27,500 bases of DNA, taken from assembly GCA_009746045.1 (NCBI GenBank), contig RPFO01000059.1, forward strand, positions 1,470,371 to 1,497,870. The letters run 5' to 3'. The notes under the pieces are model-generated. The model ran no database searches. It had not been told where the DNA came from and worked only from the letters and a program-made list of their open reading frames with translations. The DNA is from Mesostigma viride. Taxonomy: Eukaryota; Streptophyta; Mesostigmatophyceae; Mesostigmatales; Mesostigmataceae. The position numbers and the translations under genes were made by a program. Positions 23,467 through 27,500 of the stretch are shown piece by piece (the first letter of the stretch is position 1; each line of letters opens with the position of its first letter).

Positions 23467-24405
23467 CCGTAATGAGACAACAATTGGCGCAGAGAGATCC
23501 TCTATGTGTAGCACTTGGGAGGGATAACCCTTAGGCCAGTATGCCGGTGACCATACAAAGTTCCTCCTTGAAACAAAGGTGTCTCACTGTCTCGAAATGT
23601 TTATTCGAAGCTGTCTGGAAAGGTTGATTTGAAGTAATGTACATTGCCGGCCTGGAAGTACGTTGCAATTGATCAATAGCTGTCTGTGGAAGATGACACA
23701 CATTTCAGATGCTTGTAAAAAATCCCTGATTTCAGATCATGAAACCAGGTTGCCACTCAAAATTAAATGACTAGTACTACAACAATCAGGGGGCCTTCAA
23801 GCAAACCCAATAACATGAACCGTAGTTGTACTGTGCTCCAACAAGCAGGACTCAGTCAATGCAACTTGAGCCTGCTGTGATACACATCAATAGAACACGA
23901 AAATACATATGACCCTAGAAACAAAAACTCTCTCCTCGCTCGATGCCATTCCCCAAGGTTTTTAAAACGTATACCCCCGATGATAAGGCCTAGTTCTCTG
24001 CGTATGGGTAAGGCCTCTGAGTGGGCTGCTCCAAAAAGGGAGCCGGACCCCTCGGTGAACACATCACATCACGCCACGCTTGTCCTCTTCATATTACCCC
24101 GCGCGATGCCTTCCTGTGGTGTCGATTCCACGAAGTCACAATGAGATGTTGTCCGCCTCGCTTCCCTTCGCGGACATAACAGGAAGGGGCCACACAGCCA
24201 CAGCGCCTTTCAGCATGTGTGCGGCGCTCTCGGTGGCTTTACCACGCCGCATTTACCCACGGTGCCCCCATAGACGGCGCCAAGGTGGGGGCATGCGGGC
24301 CAAGAGAGCGCCACGCACGCATCACGAGACCGAGACCAACCTTGAGGCTGGCCCCCGTCCTAAGGGCATCTACCGCTACACTTCCACGCGGGGGCCCCCC
24401 CGCTT
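23467..24405. other. Gap between retroelement debris and the TRAF-like gene, no gene seen
   Basis: AT-moderate sequence without recognised repeats. It should include the 3' untranslated region of the minus-strand gene that ends at 24406. I found no clear TGTAA polyadenylation signal of the green-algal type on that strand. A plus-strand frame beginning at 24080 overlaps the gene in antisense and has no recognisable product. Confidence 0.55.
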
Positions 24406-26616
24406 TCACTCCACCAGCAGCACCACGAGCAGCGAGTCGTTGAACACCAGCTTCCTCACGTGCTCCACCTCGGCAAACGCCAGCCACTCGTCGTCGCGCC
24501 CAAGGCCCAGGTACTCGCGCAGAAGCTCCTGCAGCTTGCCGGCCTTCTGCGGGCGCCCCACGCGCGCGAAATGGGCACGCGTCATGCTGGCATCCGCCAC
24601 CGGGGTCAGCCCCAGGTCAGCACTGCCAGATGTCACGGGCACGATTGCTGTCGAGGTCTCACCGCCGGGCACCGCGGGAGCCGGGGGCACCCACGGCTGC
24701 CCGCGCAGCGCCAGGGACACCTGCAGGTCCATGGGCCACTTGATCGTGTCGTCCTTCTCCCCCAACGTCGGAATGAGGGAGAAGAACACGTACCGCCCGC
24801 CGCCACGTGCAAAGTCTGCCGCGATGCGGAAGCTGTACCCACGCACGGTCACCACAGGGCTGACGATGCGTGGGGTCTGCTGGCGCACGTCCACCAGCCT
24901 GCCCGTGCTGGCGCCCGGCAGCCGCTCGTTGACGTTGCGCAGCAGCCAGCGTGCCTCGTCGCGGGCCAGGGGGTCCTGGTAGTCGCCGTACAGCTGGTTC
25001 AACTCGACCAGGCGCGAGACCTGCTCGTTCACGTACAGCGACCAGTCCTGCCCGCCGTCCGCCCGCGCCCTTGCCGCCGCCTCCTGCGCGGCCGCCTCCT
25101 CCCTCTCCCTGGCATCTGCGTCTGCCAGCATTGTGCTGATCTTGGCCTCCAGCTCCACGATGCGCGCCTGCAGCCGCGCCTCCACCTCCTCCGACGCGAC
25201 CTCCATCGCGACGTTGATGTCCTCTGCCGCCTGCGCGCGCTGGGATGCCAATGCTGCCGCCGTCACGTCCGTGGCCGACTGCAGCTTGCGACCCAATGAT
25301 GCCTCTGCGTCCGCCAGCTGTCCTGACAGCGCCTCGCGCGCCTCCCCGATCTTCTCGTCCAGCGCTGCTGCCGCCGCCACCAGCTTCTCGTCCTGCGCAT
25401 GGCCCAGCTTGGCTTCCAACTTGGCCGCTAACGTGGCCTCCAGATCGCCCAGCCCTGCCTCCACCCGCGCGCCCATCTCGGCCGCCGCCTTGGCCATCGC
25501 GCCGTACATGTCGGACGCTGACTGGTCCACTGCCGCACGCAATGAGGCCTCCGCCCCCGCCTCTGCCGCAGCGATGCGCGCCGCGAGGGCGGAAATCTCC
25601 TCCTTGAGCGCCGCCGCCGCCGCCGCTGCCACCTCCTGCGCGGCCTGCGCGCTTGCTGCCCCCGCCGTGGCTGCCTCTTGCACCTGCGCCGCCAGCAACG
25701 CGAGCTCCTCCTTGGTGGCGGCGACAGCAAGCGCCGTGTCCAGCCGCGCCGACAGGTGCGCCAACTCCGCCGCCGTCACGGCCTCCTCGGCGTCCAGCCG
25801 CGACGCCAGCTCCGACAGCTGCGCCTGCGAGTCAGCCGCCGCCTGCAACGCCGCCGCACTGCTCCCCGCTACCTGCGCGCCCTGCTGCTCGAGCGCAGCC
25901 CCCTGCTGGCCTAGCGCCGCCCCCTGCTGCTCGAGCGTGGCGACCACCTCGTTGACCTTACCCGCCAGCGCGCCGAGCGACGCCTCTACCGCCACCCGCA
26001 CTGCCTCGTCGCCAGCCACCGCGGCCGCCTCGGCGCGCCCAACCTGCTCCGCGAGCGCCTGCACCTGCGCGCCCGTGGTCGCGCCCAGCTGCGCCACCAG
26101 CGCCGCCAGCTGCTTCTCAATACTCGTGGTCGCCAGCATGAGCTTGGCGTCGATCTCCTGCGCCGTGTCCGCCAGCTTGGCCGCAAGCTCCTCCACCACG
26201 CCCTGCAGCGAGGCGCTCGCCTGCAGGTCGCGCAGAACGTCCCCGATAGAGCCCAGCGGTGCCGCCAGACGCGCGTCCATCTCCTCCAGCCCCTCGGACA
26301 GCTGCGCCTCCATGGCTGCCGTGGCCGCCTCCAGCTGCGCGGCCAGCTCGGCAAAGTTGTCGGCGAGCGAGGCCTCCTGCGCCGTCTCCAGCTTGGTGGC
26401 GAGCGCCGCCATCGCCGCCACCAACTGCTGCTCCATGTTGGTGGCTGCCGCCAGCATCTGCTGGTCAAACGCCACCACTGTTGCGGTCAGCTGCTGTGAC
26501 AGCGATGCCGCGCGGGTCGTCGTGGCGGCGAGTCGCGCCTCGATTTGCTCCACCTGCTCCTCGTAGGCGCGGGCGTCACGGAGCGCCTGCACACGGGGGC
26601 CGGCCGGGGGGGACAT
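24406..26616 (-). CDS. Long Ala-rich coiled-coil protein with C-terminal TRAF/MATH-like domain
   Basis: From the ATG at 26616 the frame gives 736 residues. Residues about 15-510 are almost pure heptad-like coiled coil rich in A, E, Q and L (for example LAAQLEAATAAMEAQLSEGL). A linker (DWSLYVNEQVSRLVELNQLY) leads to a C-terminal part with TPRIVSPVVTVRGYSFRIAA, RYVFFSLIPTLG, IKWPMDLQVSLAL and a last strand KLVFNDSLLVVLLVE. That order (SPxxxxxGYxxxI, LSLxxxxG, WPxxxxVxLxL, DxxxxxxxV) is the TRAF/MATH pattern, a protein-binding beta-sandwich that often follows a coiled coil in oligomeric adaptors. I see no RING or zinc fingers. The in-frame part upstream of the ATG is microsatellite (Cys-Ala repeats). 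A splice acceptor GTGTGCAG at 26587-26589 could mark the true exon start instead. Confidence 0.65.
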   Translation of the reverse strand: MSPPAGPRVQALRDARAYEEQVEQIEARLAATTTRAASLSQQLTATVVAFDQQMLAAATNMEQQLVAAMAALATKLETAQEASLADNFAELAAQLEAATAAMEAQLSEGLEEMDARLAAPLGSIGDVLRDLQASASLQGVVEELAAKLADTAQEIDAKLMLATTSIEKQLAALVAQLGATTGAQVQALAEQVGRAEAAAVAGDEAVRVAVEASLGALAGKVNEVVATLEQQGAALGQQGAALEQQGAQVAGSSAAALQAAADSQAQLSELASRLDAEEAVTAAELAHLSARLDTALAVAATKEELALLAAQVQEAATAGAASAQAAQEVAAAAAAALKEEISALAARIAAAEAGAEASLRAAVDQSASDMYGAMAKAAAEMGARVEAGLGDLEATLAAKLEAKLGHAQDEKLVAAAAALDEKIGEAREALSGQLADAEASLGRKLQSATDVTAAALASQRAQAAEDINVAMEVASEEVEARLQARIVELEAKISTMLADADAREREEAAAQEAAARARADGGQDWSLYVNEQVSRLVELNQLYGDYQDPLARDEARWLLRNVNERLPGASTGRLVDVRQQTPRIVSPVVTVRGYSFRIAADFARGGGRYVFFSLIPTLGEKDDTIKWPMDLQVSLALRGQPWVPPAPAVPGGETSTAIVPVTSGSADLGLTPVADASMTRAHFARVGRPQKAGKLQELLREYLGLGRDDEWLAFAEVEHVRKLVFNDSLLVVLLVE

Positions 26617-26619
26617 CGT

Positions 26620-26894
26620 CACGCACGCACACGCACACGCACACGCACACGCACACGCACACGCACACGCACACGCACACGCGCACGCACACGCACACGC
26701 ACACGCACACGCACACGCACACGCACACGCACACGCACACGCACACGCACACGCACACGCACACGCACACGCACACGCACACGCACACGCACACGCACAC
26801 GCACACGCACACGCACACGCACACGCACACGCACACGCACACGCACACGCACACGCACACGCACACGCACACGCACACGCACACGCACACGCAC

Positions 26895-26926
<32 letters not shown>

Positions 26927-26999
26927 GCACACACACACACACACACACACGCACACACACACACACACGCACACGCACACGCACACGCACACGCACACA
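26620..26999 (+). repeat. Hexanucleotide microsatellite (CACACG)n with CA runs
   Basis: More than 50 units of CACACG, with one CGCGCA variant near 26681, change at about 26930 into CA runs and mixed units. On the minus strand it is (CGTGTG)n and contains GTGCGT in every unit. It begins immediately upstream of the ATG of the coiled-coil/TRAF gene. Frames on both strands stay open through it. Confidence 0.95.
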
Positions 27000-27500
27000 T
27001 GAGCATGCCATGGGCATGAGACCGCCACGAGCGGGGGATGTACGTGGCTGTAAAGATGCGGATGGGAAAACGCAGGAGTTAAGGGGGGGGCACAAGGCAC
27101 CACAAGTCGCGCAGAGGCAGAAAGCTGCGTGCCCTGTTGAAGCGGGCGCTCCCGTGAAGGACAACACGAGACTCACAACCAGGCAACTTCAGACTAAGCA
27201 ACCACCACTCGGAGACCGCCCTCAATCCCCCCCGTAGGTGATTGAAACCTAATGGATGTTTAGGTGATTGAAACCGCACACCAGCACTGCATGACGGACT
27301 AGGTACGCCGGGCGCAACACAGACACCCAAAGTGCTGAGTCTTTACGTCAAGGACGGCACCATGAGCGATGGGCTTCCCTTTACCTTTTCCCTTTACCCA
27401 AATTCTACTTTCTGGCCCCACACCTCAGCCATTAGAGCCGCCACCGCTTCCGCAGGCAAACTGGCAGATCTAGGCACTGGTTACCAACACATCTAAGAAC
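27000..27500. other. Right end of the window, no gene supported
   Basis: This should hold the 5' part of the TRAF-like gene. On the minus strand, CATCTTTACAG ends at 27048 and looks like a splice acceptor, and ATGGCTGAGGTGTGGGGCCA begins at about 27436, a possible short first exon. Neither is enough to call. TAGGTGATTGAAACC occurs twice at 27235 and 27261. Confidence 0.4.

Noticed and set aside
24080-24982. A 300-codon plus-strand frame
   Set aside because: Most of it is antisense to the TRAF-like domain, and its own product shows no recognisable pattern.
25133-26566. A 477-codon plus-strand frame (Ala/Ser/Cys-rich)
   Set aside because: Antisense shadow of the GC-rich coiled-coil gene; its composition simply mirrors the minus-strand codons.
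26259-27237. Plus- and minus-strand frames with His-Thr, Arg-Thr, Val-Cys or Cys-Ala repeats
   Set aside because: Artefacts of the CACACG microsatellite; the real coding sequence begins downstream of it on the minus strand.
27235-27275. TAGGTGATTGAAACC twice, 26 bp apart, resembling the 3' end of CRISPR repeats
   Set aside because: Only two short copies, spacer of 11 bp, and a eukaryotic context with introns.

Overview
The window is nuclear DNA of a eukaryote, most likely a green alga (Chlorophyta). Long GC-rich open stretches are cut by introns with GT...CAG borders, several donors read GTGCGT or GTGAGT, introns run about 0.4-1.75 kb, and tandem repeats are abundant. I cannot place it to genus. 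No prokaryotic operon, CRISPR, tRNA or rRNA was recognised.

About 70% of the window (1-19609, minus strand) is one giant gene. I read it as a homologue of spatacsin (SPG11 / plant spatacsin carboxy-terminus protein). It has twelve exons whose phases all join, except for one frame problem in exon 9. The protein starts near 19609 with the beta-propeller-like N-terminal part and runs through the long alpha-solenoid. It leaves the window at base 1 after about 3,230 residues, with the conserved C-terminal domain still to come. Much of its extra length is low-complexity A/G/S/R-rich insertion between conserved blocks.

The introns of this gene are the most unusual part. Seven of eleven hold tandem repeats, and several repeats sit directly at a splice site. 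A 38-bp x 26 array starts at the second base of intron 1. A homopurine/homopyrimidine array with runs of 14-16 G lies just upstream of the exon 3 acceptor. A short AT-rich repeat lies next to the exon 4 acceptor. A (CCA)n tract of about 83 triplets forms the exon 5 acceptor itself. A 92-bp x 4 array, an AT-rich array and a 44-bp x 22 array lie in other introns.

From 19610 to about 24400 there is no convincing host gene. The first 1.6 kb is AT-richer upstream sequence. The stretch 21270-23470 is a nest of retroelement debris: a broken L1-type ORF1 (coiled coil, RRM-like part, C-terminal domain), a second inverted copy of its 3' end, two 3' ends of another element with a (CATC)n tail, and two inverted copies of a hairpin-rich repeat, one empty and one carrying a 231-bp insertion.

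From 24406 to about 26616 (minus strand) lies a second gene, coding for a long Ala-rich coiled coil ending in a probable TRAF/MATH domain. Its 5' side runs straight into a CACACG/CA microsatellite of about 380 bp, so its true start is uncertain. The last 500 bp hold no gene I can support. The two genes share a strand, but nothing in the sequence links their functions.
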